DNA of 64,000 nt from Syntrophobacter fumaroxidans MPOB (GCF_000014965.1 NC_008554.1:1724001-1788000); one strand, 5' to 3'. Counted from the first letter of the stretch, positions 17,426-26,626 are shown. The notes: generated from the sequence alone by a model not told the origin. Translations and numbers: made by a program.

Positions 17426-19285
17426 ATGAGACTCCTTGTGGACGACAGGGACCAGAAGTTTGTTCTCTACGAACAGCTGCGCATCGACGAACTGAGTCAT
17501 TTCCCTCTGTTCTCCGAGTTTTCCCGCGACCTCTCCGACATGATTCTGGAACAGGCCGAAAAGCTTGCCGAGAATGAATTCTTGCCCGTCAACCGGACGG
17601 GCGACCTCGAAGGATGCAGGTTTGAGGGCGGGATGGTCAAGGTCCCGGAGTCTTTTCACCGTGCTTATGCGCGATACCGCGAGGGCGGGTGGCTGAGTCT
17701 TTCGGACTCGACGGACTATGGCGGCCAGGGAATGCCTTTCGTGCTGGCCAATGCCTGCGTCGAGTACTTCGCGGCCGCAAACTGGGCCCTGCTCATGTAC
17801 CCGGGGTTGACTCACGGTTCCTCGCGTCTGCTGGAGAAGTACGGCACCTCCGAGCTCAAGGAGACTTATCTTTACAAGATGTACGCGGGGGAATGGTCGG
17901 GAACGATGTGCCTGACCGAACCCGACGCCGGGAGCGACGTCGGCAATCTTCGCACCCGGGCAAAGAGACTGCCGGACGGCACCTACTCCATCCGCGGTCA
18001 AAAAATCTTCATTTCCTGCGGGATGCACGACCTGACGGACAACATCATCCACATGGTGCTCGCCCGGATCGAGGGTGCCCCCAAAGGCGTGCGGGGCATC
18101 TCGATATTCGCCGTGCCCAGGCTGCGCGTCACGGAAACGGGCGAACTGGCGGAAAACGACGTGGTTTGCACCGGCCTCGAGCATAAGCTGGGCATTCACG
18201 GGGCTGCCACGTGCACGATGAACTTCGGCGAAAACGAGCGCTGCGTCGGGTATCTCCTCGGGAAAGAAAATACGGGCATGCGGATCATGTTCGAGATGAT
18301 GAACGAGGCGCGTCTTTTCACCGGGCTGCAGGGGCTCGGGCACGCCAGTGCTGCCTACCTGCACGCGCTCAACTATGCGAAGGAAAGACGCCAGGGCGCG
18401 CTCATCCAGCACATGAAACACCCCGAAACCCCGAGGGTGCCCATCATCAGGCACCCCGACGTCCGCCGGATGCTGATGTTCATGAAAAGCAGCACGGAGG
18501 GGTTGAGAGCACTCATGCACCTGGGCGGGTATTGTATCGACCGGTCTCGAGCCGCGGAGGCGGAGGAGGAAAAAGAGCTTTTCCAAGGTTATGCCGACCT
18601 CCTGATCCCGCTCTGCAAATCGGTGGGCAGCGACCTCGGCTTCCGCGTGTGCGAGACCGCCATACAGGTGTACGGCGGCTACGGGTATGTCACCGAATAT
18701 CCCGTGGAACAGTTCCTCAGGGATTGCAAGATCGCGTCCATCTATGAAGGCACCAACGGGATACAGGCCCTCGATCTCGTGGGGAGGAAGCTCACGTACA
18801 GGCGAGGCCTGCTCGTCAAGAACGCACTGAACGCCATCGAAAACATCCTCTCCAGGATTCGGCGCAACTTCAGCCTCCGCGACCTCGTCAGGATATACGA
18901 GGAAGCCCAGGAGAGCACCGTTCAGGTGACCAAGTTTTTTGCTCTCAAGGGGATGACGGACGAATTCGAGTCCCCGTTGCTCTATGCCAAGCCTTATCTG
19001 GACCTGTGCGGCGACGTCGCCATAGGGTTCCTGCTGCTCTGGCAGGCCAACATCGCGGATCAGCGGCTGCAGGAGATTTACCGGGATCACAATGCGACGG
19101 ACCAGCCATCCCGGACCAGGGTGGTCAATGAGAACCGCAGTGCGGCATTCTACTTCGGCAAGATCGCATCGGCCCGGTTCTTCATCAACCAGGTCCTGAC
19201 CCAGGCCGGCGGCAGAGCGCGAGCGATCATGAACAACGACAGGTCCGCTCTCGAAATTCCGGACGACGGATTCGCGCTCGGTTAA
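17426..19285 (+). CDS. Acyl-CoA dehydrogenase, long form with C-terminal extension
   Basis: FAD-dependent acyl-CoA dehydrogenase (619 residues, versus about 380 for the short form) that introduces the alpha-beta double bond in beta-oxidation. Seen are the substrate/FAD segment MCLTEPDAGSDVGNLRT (about 160-176), the flavin-contact segment VYGGYGYVTEYPVEQFLRD, and the catalytic base Glu441 in YEGTNGIQALDL. The extra C-terminal domain (about 465-619) is that of the AcdB/FadE5-like group. ATG 17426 has AAGGGAG upstream. It lies 92 bases after the regulator gene and is probably under its operator. Confidence 0.92.
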   Translation: MRLLVDDRDQKFVLYEQLRIDELSHFPLFSEFSRDLSDMILEQAEKLAENEFLPVNRTGDLEGCRFEGGMVKVPESFHRAYARYREGGWLSLSDSTDYGGQGMPFVLANACVEYFAAANWALLMYPGLTHGSSRLLEKYGTSELKETYLYKMYAGEWSGTMCLTEPDAGSDVGNLRTRAKRLPDGTYSIRGQKIFISCGMHDLTDNIIHMVLARIEGAPKGVRGISIFAVPRLRVTETGELAENDVVCTGLEHKLGIHGAATCTMNFGENERCVGYLLGKENTGMRIMFEMMNEARLFTGLQGLGHASAAYLHALNYAKERRQGALIQHMKHPETPRVPIIRHPDVRRMLMFMKSSTEGLRALMHLGGYCIDRSRAAEAEEEKELFQGYADLLIPLCKSVGSDLGFRVCETAIQVYGGYGYVTEYPVEQFLRDCKIASIYEGTNGIQALDLVGRKLTYRRGLLVKNALNAIENILSRIRRNFSLRDLVRIYEEAQESTVQVTKFFALKGMTDEFESPLLYAKPYLDLCGDVAIGFLLLWQANIADQRLQEIYRDHNATDQPSRTRVVNENRSAAFYFGKIASARFFINQVLTQAGGRARAIMNNDRSALEIPDDGFALG

Positions 19286-19396
19286 AAAGCGCGAGGGGCA
19301 AGCCGCCCCTGCGACGGCGGAGCAGGAGGCCGGGGAAGACAGAGAATTTTGCCCGATGGAAGTCCCCCTCCCCCGCCGGCTTTCATGCAATCCTGC

Positions 19397-19419
19397 GAGC
19401 CGCCGGCTCCCGGCGGCTC
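19397..19419 (+). other. Hairpin in the gap between acyl-CoA dehydrogenase and thiolase
   Basis: GAGCCGCCGG, a three-base loop and CCGGCGGCTC form a perfect 10-bp stem in the 289-base gap. No T-run follows, so a classical terminator is unlikely; mRNA stabilisation or partial attenuation inside the operon is possible. Confidence 0.5.
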
Positions 19420-19574
19420 CAGGGCAATCGAGGAACGAGGCCGACCTGGACGTTCTCTACGGATCGGCAGGGGCGGTTCTTCCGCCAAAAGACGTGGTGA
19501 AATCATGCCAGTGAAAGGAATCCGGGCTTGACCCCCGGGTTGTTGACGAACGAGCCTACGCGAAGGAGACTCTC

Positions 19575-20768
19575 ATGCAGGCGAGGGATGTGGTGGTCAT
19601 TGACGGAATCAGGACCGCGTTCGGTCGGGCCGGCGAGAAAGGCTATTTCTGGCTGACGCGGGCCGACGATCTGGTGGTTAAATTGATACGGGAGCTGCTC
19701 AGGCGAAATCCCCTGGTGACTCCGGACATGGTCGAGGAAAACGTCTGGGCCGCCACCACCCAGGAGGGAGACCAGGGCCTTACCATGGGACGCACCACGG
19801 TGCTTCTGTCGGGGTTGTCCGATTCCTGCGCCGGCTTTTCGGTGGACCGCATGTGCGCGGGAGGACTGACCGCGGTCACCGCGGCGGCGTCGGAAATCGC
19901 CCTTGGAGCCTGCGATGTGGCCATTGCGGGCGGGGTCGAGCACATGGGACACCATCCCATCGCTGCGACCGCAACCCCCAACCCGCGCTTCCTCGCCGAG
20001 AAAATCGTCTCCGAAGACGCGCTGGTGATGGGCAGGACGGCCGAATGTCTTCACGACATGTTTCCCGAGATCACCAAGGAAATGGCCGACGAATATGCGT
20101 ACCGCTCCCAGCTCAAGACCGCCCGCGCCTATGCGGCCGGCAAGATCGGCAAGATGATCGTGCCGATGACCGTGTACACCAGGGAAGGGTGGGATGTCGC
20201 GGACAGGGACCAGCAGCCCCGCCCCGAAACCACCATGGAGGCGCTGCGCGATCTCAAGACGCTCTTCCGCGCCCGGGGCAGAGTCACCGCGGGGAACTCA
20301 TCGGGGTTGAACGACGGCGCCTCCGGGCTGCTGCTCACGAGCCTCGAGAAAGCCAAAGAGCTTGGCCTTGCGCCGAAGATGCGCCTGGTCGGCTACGCCT
20401 ACACCGGGGTCAAACCCGAAATCATGGGTTACGGTCCGATCCCTTCCACGAAGAAGCTCTTCGCCAGGACGGGGCTTTCCATGGACGACATGAGCTTTGT
20501 CGAGCTCAACGAGGCCTTCGCCGTGCAGTGTCTTGTTTTTATGAAGGAATTCGGGATGAAATTGATGGATGACGAACGCCTCAACCCGCTCGGCGGCGCC
20601 ATCGCCTTCGGCCATCCGCTGGCCGGTTCCGGTCCCAGGCTGGTTCTGCACCTGTTGCACCATTTCGCCGAGCACCCCGAGGCGCGCTACGGCCTGACCG
20701 CGTTGTGCGTCGGACTTGGACAAGGCGCATCCGCCATTTGGGAAAACATGCAAACCGAAGGCAGATAA
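19575..20768 (+). CDS. Acetyl-CoA C-acyltransferase (thiolase)
   Basis: Beta-oxidation thiolase of 397 residues that cleaves 3-ketoacyl-CoA to acetyl-CoA and a shortened acyl-CoA. The nucleophile is Cys94 in DRMCAGGLTAV; NEAFAVQ and GGAIAFGHPLAGSG supply the conserved Asn and His, and the C-terminal catalytic Cys is in LCVGLGQGAS. It lies upstream of, and slightly separated from, the fused hydratase/dehydrogenase, as in fadA/fadB pairs. ATG 19575 has GAAGGAGA upstream. Confidence 0.93.
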   Translation: MQARDVVVIDGIRTAFGRAGEKGYFWLTRADDLVVKLIRELLRRNPLVTPDMVEENVWAATTQEGDQGLTMGRTTVLLSGLSDSCAGFSVDRMCAGGLTAVTAAASEIALGACDVAIAGGVEHMGHHPIAATATPNPRFLAEKIVSEDALVMGRTAECLHDMFPEITKEMADEYAYRSQLKTARAYAAGKIGKMIVPMTVYTREGWDVADRDQQPRPETTMEALRDLKTLFRARGRVTAGNSSGLNDGASGLLLTSLEKAKELGLAPKMRLVGYAYTGVKPEIMGYGPIPSTKKLFARTGLSMDDMSFVELNEAFAVQCLVFMKEFGMKLMDDERLNPLGGAIAFGHPLAGSGPRLVLHLLHHFAEHPEARYGLTALCVGLGQGASAIWENMQTEGR

Positions 20769-20794
20769 GACTGGAGAAAACGAGGGGGAAAACC

Positions 20795-22840
20795 ATGGCC
20801 GAACCGGCAACCCGTTTCCATAATCGCATTTATGACTCGCCCGTGGGCAAAATCGCCATTTTGACCATGGACAACGGTCAAGACTACAAACGCCCGAACA
20901 CCTTCGGCGAAGCAGCCATGATGTCGCTCAACCAGGCATTGGACGAAGTCGTTCGAACGCCGGGTGTCAAGGGCATGATGCTCACCGGCAAACCATACAT
21001 TTTCGCGGCTGGAGCGGACCTGAGCGAGATTCCTTTCATCACGACGTTCGAGCAGGGCTATCAGATCGGCAAGCTCGTCCACACCGCCATGAAGCGCATC
21101 ATGGACCTCCCCTTCCCCACGCTCGCCGCCATAAACGGAGTAGCCCTGGGCGGAGGACTGGAAATTGCACTCTACTGCACCTGCCGCACCGTATCGAAAA
21201 GCGCCCAGGGCATCGGCTTCCCGGAGTGTTTCCTGGGGCTCGTTCCCGGATGGGGAGGCTGCACCCTCGCAACCCGGCTGATCGGACCGGAAAAGACCCT
21301 GCAGCTCATCATCTACAACGCGCTGAACCAGAACCGGATGATCAACGGTCCCCAGGCATACGAACTGGGACTGGCGGACCGCCTGTTCGACGGGGCCGAA
21401 TTCCTGGATGATTCCCTGCGCTTTCTCATGGACGTCATTTCCGGCGGCGTCAAGGTGGAAAGAACCCCTCCACCCGCCGTCGACGCCGGGACCGCCCTCG
21501 CCAGGGCGCGCGCTTTTGTCGACGGCAGGGTCCACGGCGCCGCACCCGCTCCCTACAAGGCGATCGAGCTTATCGAAGGGGCCCTGAAAGGAAGCGTGGA
21601 GCAGGGATTCGAGGAAGAAAACAAAGCCCTGGGCGAATTGATCAAGTCGCGCCAGTGCAAGGCGTCCATCTACTCCTTCGACCTCGTGAACCGATACGCG
21701 AAAAGACCGGCGGGCATTCCCGACGCGAAACCCGGGGCGATCGCCAAGGTGGGCATTGTCGGCGCCGGACTGATGGCTTCGCAGCTCGCGCAGCTCTTCA
21801 TCGAACGGCTCGAGGTGCCGGTGGTGATGAAGGACATCAGCCCCGAAGCCCTGGAAAAAGGCTGCGGCCAGGTGGTCGAAGGATTTCGCAGGCTGGGGGA
21901 GAAAGGCAAGCTGACCGAAGGCAAGGCACGCCACCTCGCCGGCCTGGTGAGCGGGACGCTTGATTTTCGGGACTTCTCCGATTGCGACTTCGTCATCGAA
22001 GCCGTTTTCGAGGAAATGGCCGTGAAGAAGCAGGTCCTCGGCGAGCTCGAACCATTGCTGCGACCCGACGCCGTCATCGCCACCAACACCTCCTCGCTCA
22101 GCGTCACCGAAATGGCATCCGTCCTCAGAGTTCCGGGCAGGATGCTCGGATTTCACTTCTTCAACCCGGTCGCCGTCCTGCCGCTCGTGGAAGTCATAAG
22201 GACCGCCCAGACGAGCGGCGAAGCCCTGGCCACGGCTTTCGACCTGGCCCGCAAACTGCGCAAGACCGGTGTGCTCGTCAAAGACGCCCCTGCCTTCCTG
22301 GTCAATCGCATTCTGGTCAAGATGCTGGTCGATTGCCTGGCTCTGGTGGACGAAGGCGCCTCCTTTCAGGAGGTGGACGACGCACTCCTGGCTCTGGGCC
22401 TGCCCATGGCCCCCTTCGACCTGCTGGCCATGGTGGGCATGCCCGTCGCCCTTCATGTCATGGAAACCCTCAACCATGCCTTGGGACCCGACCGTTTCCC
22501 TCTGAACGCCAATTTCAGCAGGATCGTCGAAGCGAAGAAGACGTTCGTGTACCTGCCCGGAGTGGAGCCCAAGCGGGTCGATCCCGACCTGGAACGCCTG
22601 TGGGCGAAGACCGGCGAAACCGCCTTCCATCCCGAGGAAATCCGGGAGAGAGTGCTCAGCAGCCTCGCCCGGGAAACCGATCTCATATTGAAGGAAAAGG
22701 TTGTCGGGAGTTCCAAGGACATCGATCTCGCCATGATCATGGGTGCCGGATGGCCGTTTTTCATGGGCGGGCTGACCATGTACCTGGATCTGGCCGGGAT
22801 CACTCCGCGTGTGCTGCAGAAAGTCTTTTTCAGTTTCTAG
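20795..22840 (+). CDS. Fused enoyl-CoA hydratase / 3-hydroxyacyl-CoA dehydrogenase (FadB/FadJ-like)
   Basis: Bifunctional beta-oxidation enzyme of 681 residues. The N-terminal crotonase domain (about 1-190) has AAINGVALGGGLEIAL with Glu123 and FPECFLGLVPGWGG with Glu144, so both hydratase acids are present. After a linker, the dehydrogenase domain starts with the NAD-binding loop KVGIVGAGLMASQLA (about 318) and contains GFHFFNPVAVLPLVEV. It is paired with the thiolase 26 bases upstream and with the dehydrogenase further up. ATG 20795 has GAGGGGGA upstream; the frame upstream overlaps the thiolase and is not homologous. Confidence 0.93.
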   Translation: MAEPATRFHNRIYDSPVGKIAILTMDNGQDYKRPNTFGEAAMMSLNQALDEVVRTPGVKGMMLTGKPYIFAAGADLSEIPFITTFEQGYQIGKLVHTAMKRIMDLPFPTLAAINGVALGGGLEIALYCTCRTVSKSAQGIGFPECFLGLVPGWGGCTLATRLIGPEKTLQLIIYNALNQNRMINGPQAYELGLADRLFDGAEFLDDSLRFLMDVISGGVKVERTPPPAVDAGTALARARAFVDGRVHGAAPAPYKAIELIEGALKGSVEQGFEEENKALGELIKSRQCKASIYSFDLVNRYAKRPAGIPDAKPGAIAKVGIVGAGLMASQLAQLFIERLEVPVVMKDISPEALEKGCGQVVEGFRRLGEKGKLTEGKARHLAGLVSGTLDFRDFSDCDFVIEAVFEEMAVKKQVLGELEPLLRPDAVIATNTSSLSVTEMASVLRVPGRMLGFHFFNPVAVLPLVEVIRTAQTSGEALATAFDLARKLRKTGVLVKDAPAFLVNRILVKMLVDCLALVDEGASFQEVDDALLALGLPMAPFDLLAMVGMPVALHVMETLNHALGPDRFPLNANFSRIVEAKKTFVYLPGVEPKRVDPDLERLWAKTGETAFHPEEIRERVLSSLARETDLILKEKVVGSSKDIDLAMIMGAGWPFFMGGLTMYLDLAGITPRVLQKVFFSF

Positions 22841-23089
22841 GGTTGTGGCGCGGAAAGGGCCTGGCGATCCGCCGTCCCGACCGACGGCAGGTTGTGCATC
22901 ACGGAGCGGAACCACCCGTGTCAACTGAAGCGGATTGGTCTAGCCCCGGCGTCACGGGAATTGACGGATGCCGCACCGGCATGGAGCGGGCGTGAGAGGG
23001 GGGCGAGAACCTCACCCTCCCCCGAGCCAAGGTCCAAAACGATGCGTGCCGGTGTGCCCCCACGGATTCTGCAAGAGAACAGGAGCGGT

Positions 23090-23878
23090 GTGAAGTCTCC
23101 GATTATCACACTTCTGTCCGATTTCGGCTTGAGCGACGGGTACGTTGCCGGGATGAAAGGCGCGATCCTGAAGATCTGCCGAAACGCCGTCCTGGTGGAC
23201 ATAACGCACCTGGTCCCGCCGGGGGACATCCGTGCCGGCGCTTTCCTGCTGGCTGCCGCGTATCCCGATTTCCCCCGGGGCACAGTCCATCTGGCCGTGG
23301 TGGATCCCGGCGTCGGCACCGGGCGCATGCCTCTCGTCATCATGACGCCCCGCGGTTTTCTCATCGGGCCCGACAACGGTCTGTTCTCACTGGTCCTGGA
23401 AAAGGAAACCCCGACGGAAGCCCGTGCCATCGAGAATCCGGCCTTCAGGCATTCCAGGGTCAGCATGACCTTCCACGGTCGGGACATTTTTGCGCCGGCG
23501 GCGGCCCATCTCGCTTCCGGAGCGGCCTTTGCCGAATTCGGCCCGGTTTGCACGCCCCATGTCGCTCGATGGAGCCGGGCCACGAGAATCGGCGACGAAC
23601 TGCGCGGTGAAGTCATCCACATCGACCGCTTCGGCAACGCCATAAGCAACATCGACGAAGGGATGCTGCGCGAGTTTGCCGCGAAAGGACGGGCACGGGC
23701 GCAGATCCGCGGGCAAAGCCTTCCCCTGGTGAGCACCTACGGGGACCTTGAACCCGGGGCCGCGATGGCCCTCATCGGGGGCGGCGGACATCTCGAAATC
23801 GCCGTCAACCGGGGCAGCGCCGCCGACAGATTTCGAATCGCCCCCGGTGAACCGCTCCGGGTCTTCCTCGATCAATAA
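23090..23878 (+). CDS. S-adenosyl-L-methionine hydroxide adenosyltransferase family (DUF62)
   Basis: Member of the SAM hydroxide adenosyltransferase / fluorinase-like family, which hydrolyses SAM to adenosine and methionine (263 residues). Conserved elements are LLSDFGLSDGYVAGMKG at the N-terminus, VVDPGVGTGR with the SAM-binding Asp, GPDNGLF, FHGRDIFAPAAAHLA, and the C-terminal IDRFGNAISNI. The start is most likely GTG 23090 with AGGAG four bases upstream; ATG 23042 is an alternative. It stands alone after the fatty-acid operon. Confidence 0.88.
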   Translation: MKSPIITLLSDFGLSDGYVAGMKGAILKICRNAVLVDITHLVPPGDIRAGAFLLAAAYPDFPRGTVHLAVVDPGVGTGRMPLVIMTPRGFLIGPDNGLFSLVLEKETPTEARAIENPAFRHSRVSMTFHGRDIFAPAAAHLASGAAFAEFGPVCTPHVARWSRATRIGDELRGEVIHIDRFGNAISNIDEGMLREFAAKGRARAQIRGQSLPLVSTYGDLEPGAAMALIGGGGHLEIAVNRGSAADRFRIAPGEPLRVFLDQ

Positions 23879-24111
23879 TGACATCTCCCCCCGAACGGTT
23901 GCAGGATGGCCTTCACCCGGCTCCTTCAGTATCGGATTGCCGGAACCCGTCCCGAATTGCCCACGCCCCACGCCCCTCCCTGCACCGCCCGCCGTTGCGA
24001 CGGCGCGGAGATGCTTCGGATCGGCATTGAAAAGATGCGGGGCCTGCAGCGGAATCGGGAGGTCATCCTGTGATCACTGCAAAGAAAAGTCAGCTAAAGA
24101 GGAAAACCCGC

Positions 24112-24140
24112 TTGCTTGATTGGGCGGCATGAATTAGACT
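24112..24140 (+). promoter_or_regulatory. Promoter of the toxin-antitoxin pair
   Basis: TTGCTT (24112-24117) and TAGACT (24135-24140) with 17-base spacing. The -10 box overlaps the left arm of the inverted repeat at 24138-24154, as expected for autoregulation. Confidence 0.6.
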
Positions 24141-24154
24141 AGTTTCAAACTGGT
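24138..24154 (+). promoter_or_regulatory. Toxin-antitoxin operator (inverted repeat)
   Basis: ACTAGTTTCAAACTGGT is an inverted repeat of eight bases per arm around a central C, with one mismatch. It lies between the -10 box and the ribosome-binding site of the antitoxin gene, a usual position for a Phd/YefM-type autorepressor site. Confidence 0.55.
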
Positions 24155-24171
24155 TTATATGGAGGTGTTTT

Positions 24172-24411
24172 ATGGAAACCGTCGGAGCCTATGAAGCCAA
24201 GACACACCTCACCCAACTCCTGAAGCGTGTCGCCAAGGGTGAGAAAATAACGATTACCAAACACGGCATACCTGTGGCGACCCTGCAACCCGCGGATTCC
24301 TCGAAAAAAATGCCCGTGCGCGAGATCATCGATCAATTGAAACGGTTTCGAAGCGGTCACCGTCTCGACGGGCTTTCCATCCGTGACATGATCGAGGAGG
24401 GAAGGCGCTGA
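24172..24411 (+). CDS. Antitoxin, Phd/YefM-type
   Basis: DNA-binding antitoxin of 79 residues. The N-terminal half (VGAYEAKTHLTQLLKRVAKG and ITITKHGIPVATLQP) is the Phd/YefM fold, and the charged C-terminal tail should wrap the toxin. GGAGG lies six bases before ATG 24172. Its stop overlaps the toxin start by one base (TGATG). It should neutralise the PIN toxin and repress its own promoter. Confidence 0.88.
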   Translation: METVGAYEAKTHLTQLLKRVAKGEKITITKHGIPVATLQPADSSKKMPVREIIDQLKRFRSGHRLDGLSIRDMIEEGRR

Positions 24412-24842
24412 TGCCTGCGCGGTTTGTGATCGACAATTCCATCGTCATGTCGTGGTGCTTCGAGGACGAGGGAAACCGTTACGCGGAGGCCGTCCTCGAA
24501 AGCCTCGAATCCGCGGAGGCCATCGCGCCCGCCATTTGGCCTCTTGAAGTGGGCAATGTCCTGCTTGTGGCTGAAAGGAAAAAACGCCTCAGTCAGGCTG
24601 CGGTCGTCCGCTTTCTGGCTCTTTTGGGCGGCTTGCCCATCACTGTGGAACAAGAGACTCCGGAACGGATGCTCAAAGAAATCGTTTCGCTCGCACGGGC
24701 GCACGGACTTTCCACCTATGACGCATCCTACCTGGACCTCGCCATGAGGGTCGATCTTCCCCTCGCCACACGTGACACATCCCTCGCAAAGGCCGCGAAG
24801 AAATGCAAAGTCCCGACCTTTGAGCCGGCCCGCGCCTGGTGA
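24411..24842 (+). CDS. PIN-domain toxin (VapC-type RNase)
   Basis: Toxin of 143 residues with the PIN fold, expected to be a Mg-dependent endoribonuclease. Acidic residues are in the expected places: Asp8 (FVIDNSIVMSW), Glu46 (PLEVGNVLL), Asp104 (STYDASYLDLA) and a fourth acid near LATRDTSLAKAAK. It is translationally coupled to the antitoxin. The pairing of a VapC-type toxin with a Phd-type antitoxin is common. RNA target unknown. Confidence 0.9.
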   Translation: MPARFVIDNSIVMSWCFEDEGNRYAEAVLESLESAEAIAPAIWPLEVGNVLLVAERKKRLSQAAVVRFLALLGGLPITVEQETPERMLKEIVSLARAHGLSTYDASYLDLAMRVDLPLATRDTSLAKAAKKCKVPTFEPARAW

Positions 24843-25469
24843 CATCATAAAACCGGGCGGGGGGTAAAAATTCAATTCGTACGAAGGGTATATTCTCAAC
24901 TCGTATTGACATTAGGTCGCGCGCCGGACGAACGCCATTCAGGAAGCATCGTGAAAGGACTCCATCGGTGAAGCTCGCCCCGGGGAGTGGACAGATCGGT
25001 CCGGAGAACGGCGATGCGAGATCAGTCGGCGCCACCTTCCACCTACGTCAGCGGCTCCTTGAAGGCGTCGATCACCGTCCTGCATCTCTCACCCGCCATA
25101 TGGGCCTTGAGCCTGTCGGTACGCAGCCGGCGCCGGGGAACTTGCGGAAAGGTCTTCCAGGTGGTTTGGGCCTCCGTGCCTCACACGATCCGTGTGCTCT
25201 GACCATTTCGCACAGAAATATGCACCGGAAGTGCCAAGACGCATTAGTGTATGTCTATTATATTGAAATTGCTAATAAACTATCTGCACACCGTAGAAAA
25301 TGAGCATAAGCCACGCCTGCACGCCGTCCGCAAAAATGTCGACTCCCCGGGCGACTCCCGCAAATTGCTGCATGGCAAGCCTGCTTCAAATCCTTGACAC
25401 CGAAAAAACCAAACGCGCTGTACGGAACCGGCACCTATCCATGACCGCTTGAAGGATGGTCTCTTTTAG

Positions 25470-25486
25470 TTCTTGATATTCAAGAA
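25470..25486 (+). promoter_or_regulatory. Palindrome, possible operator
   Basis: TTCTTGATATTCAAGAA has two perfect seven-base arms around TAT. It is located 26 bases upstream of a promoter-like -35 box, which is consistent with a regulator binding site. No cognate regulator is recognised. Confidence 0.4.
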
Positions 25487-25511
25487 AAATCAATCGATTT
25501 GTATTTTTAAT

Positions 25512-25539
25512 TTGAAAAAAACTTTTTTACATCTATTAT
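25512..25539 (+). promoter_or_regulatory. Putative promoter in the AT-rich patch
   Basis: TTGAAA (25512-25517) and TATTAT (25534-25539), 16 bases apart, upstream of the small open frame at 25602. An ATCAC-TTATG-GTGAT inverted repeat (25567-25581) followed by ATTTTT lies in the leader. Confidence 0.45.
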
Positions 25540-25601
25540 TAGCACAGTGTTTATGACATGCTGTACATCACTTATGGTGATATTTTTCCTGAGTATTATC
25601 G

Positions 25602-25949
25602 ATGGAATTGGCAATAATCGTGATTGACAATCAAACCAAATTCAATGTTACTGAATGGATTTCAAACGATGACGGTGAAAAAGCTCCGGTTATCAGCCTG
25701 AGATATCGAAATGCAATTGCGCGCTGCAAGAAGCCGATGCCTGTCTCTGGTGTGATAAGGTGCATCCGTATCGCTCACGTTCATGACAATTTCGTTATCA
25801 ATATTGATTATGCGATCAGTTCAAGCCGAATCCCAGGGAAAATGGACCGCGGCGTTGCCTCCCTTTCCGGAGCGAGACGCGCCCGGGAAGGAGGATTCCC
25901 CTGGCGGAGTTTTCCATCGATCGCAGGTCCCCCCCGGGTGTGGTTCTGA
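25602..25949 (+). CDS. Possible small hypothetical protein or gene fragment
   Basis: Open frame of 115 codons that I do not recognise. The first 75 codons are AT-rich and read like a real protein (alternating hydrophobic strands, VSGVIRCIRIAHVHDNFVINI); the rest switches to GC-rich, Arg/Pro/Gly-rich sequence, which suggests a foreign fragment joined to local non-coding DNA. There is no good ribosome-binding site before ATG 25602, but a promoter-like pair lies 60 bases upstream. Treat as tentative. Confidence 0.3.
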   Translation: MELAIIVIDNQTKFNVTEWISNDDGEKAPVISLRYRNAIARCKKPMPVSGVIRCIRIAHVHDNFVINIDYAISSSRIPGKMDRGVASLSGARRAREGGFPWRSFPSIAGPPRVWF

Positions 25950-26151
25950 AAGCAGCGTTAAGTGCCGGCCAACGGCCGGCAAGGGGGCGGGCTCACGGGG
26001 GCCGTCCCATCGTGGAGGAGATGGTCGGACCGCGTCGCGATCAGCACGTTAACGGAGAACCGATGATGCAACGATTTGACATTGTTCTTGTTAAGGTACG
26101 CCTCGTTTCCGGATGGGCCGCATGTGCACGAAACTGAAGCCGCAGAACCCA

Positions 26152-26433
26152 ATGAATATCATCGAAAGCAGAATCAGCCGGGTTGCCGTCGGCATGTCGC
26201 AGGATGAGATTCAGCAACTGCTCGGACCTCCGACTCATGCCAGGGACATCGTCGCGAACGGCTGCGCGGAGGGCGTCTGGGAATACAGTCTTTGCGCTCT
26301 TGCCCGAAACATACCGGTCACCGATGGACAGAAGTTCGCTCTGGGGTTGTGGTCCGCAGTTGCCGGCATCAACGGCCGCGCCGTCCTGTTGAAGATCACT
26401 TTTGCGAACGGTTCCGTGACCAGGATCATGTAA
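26152..26433 (+). CDS. Hypothetical protein with SmpA/OmlA (BamE-like) fold segment
   Basis: Small protein of about 93 residues. The stretch ISRVAVGMSQDEIQQLLGPP resembles the start of the SmpA/OmlA (BamE-like) domain, where a Gly-Met-[ST] turn precedes a helix ending in G-x-P. No signal peptide or lipobox is seen from this start, so it would be a cytoplasmic or truncated version. Start uncertain: ATG 26152 fits the domain edge, ATG 26113 and 26122 are in frame, and none has a clear ribosome-binding site. Confidence 0.5.
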   Translation: MNIIESRISRVAVGMSQDEIQQLLGPPTHARDIVANGCAEGVWEYSLCALARNIPVTDGQKFALGLWSAVAGINGRAVLLKITFANGSVTRIM

Positions 26434-26626
26434 TCGCTGCCGCGGGCTTGTTCCTCAGGCAGATCCCCGGTGTCTCGTCCTTGCCGCATCCTCCCATCCT
26501 TTCTTCCGCCTTTGCCTCCGGTGTGTGTTTCTTGTCCCGAAGGAAAATAATTTCTAACCTTTACACGGAATTCGGATGTGATTATCTTCTGACGGACTGG
26601 AACAAGAGGGTATGAAGGAGGACACC

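Larger units (their letters stand above)
24843..25601. other. Gene-poor region with an AT-rich patch
   Basis: About 760 bases after the toxin without a supported gene. The first 350 bases have ordinary composition; from about 25200 the sequence becomes clearly AT-rich. It contains a perfect 17-bp palindrome (25470-25486), a promoter-like pair (25512-25539) and a small inverted repeat (25567-25581). Confidence 0.6.

Noticed and set aside
17075-19390. A very long open frame antisense to the acyl-CoA dehydrogenase gene
   Set aside because: Mirror of a GC-rich coding gene; no ribosome-binding site and no protein-like motifs.
20687-22924. Long open frame antisense to the fused hydratase/dehydrogenase gene
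   Set aside because: Compositional shadow; the sense strand encodes a complete recognisable enzyme.
24000-24110. Possible coding frame before the antitoxin gene
   Set aside because: Short, no ribosome-binding site, and it runs into the antitoxin promoter.
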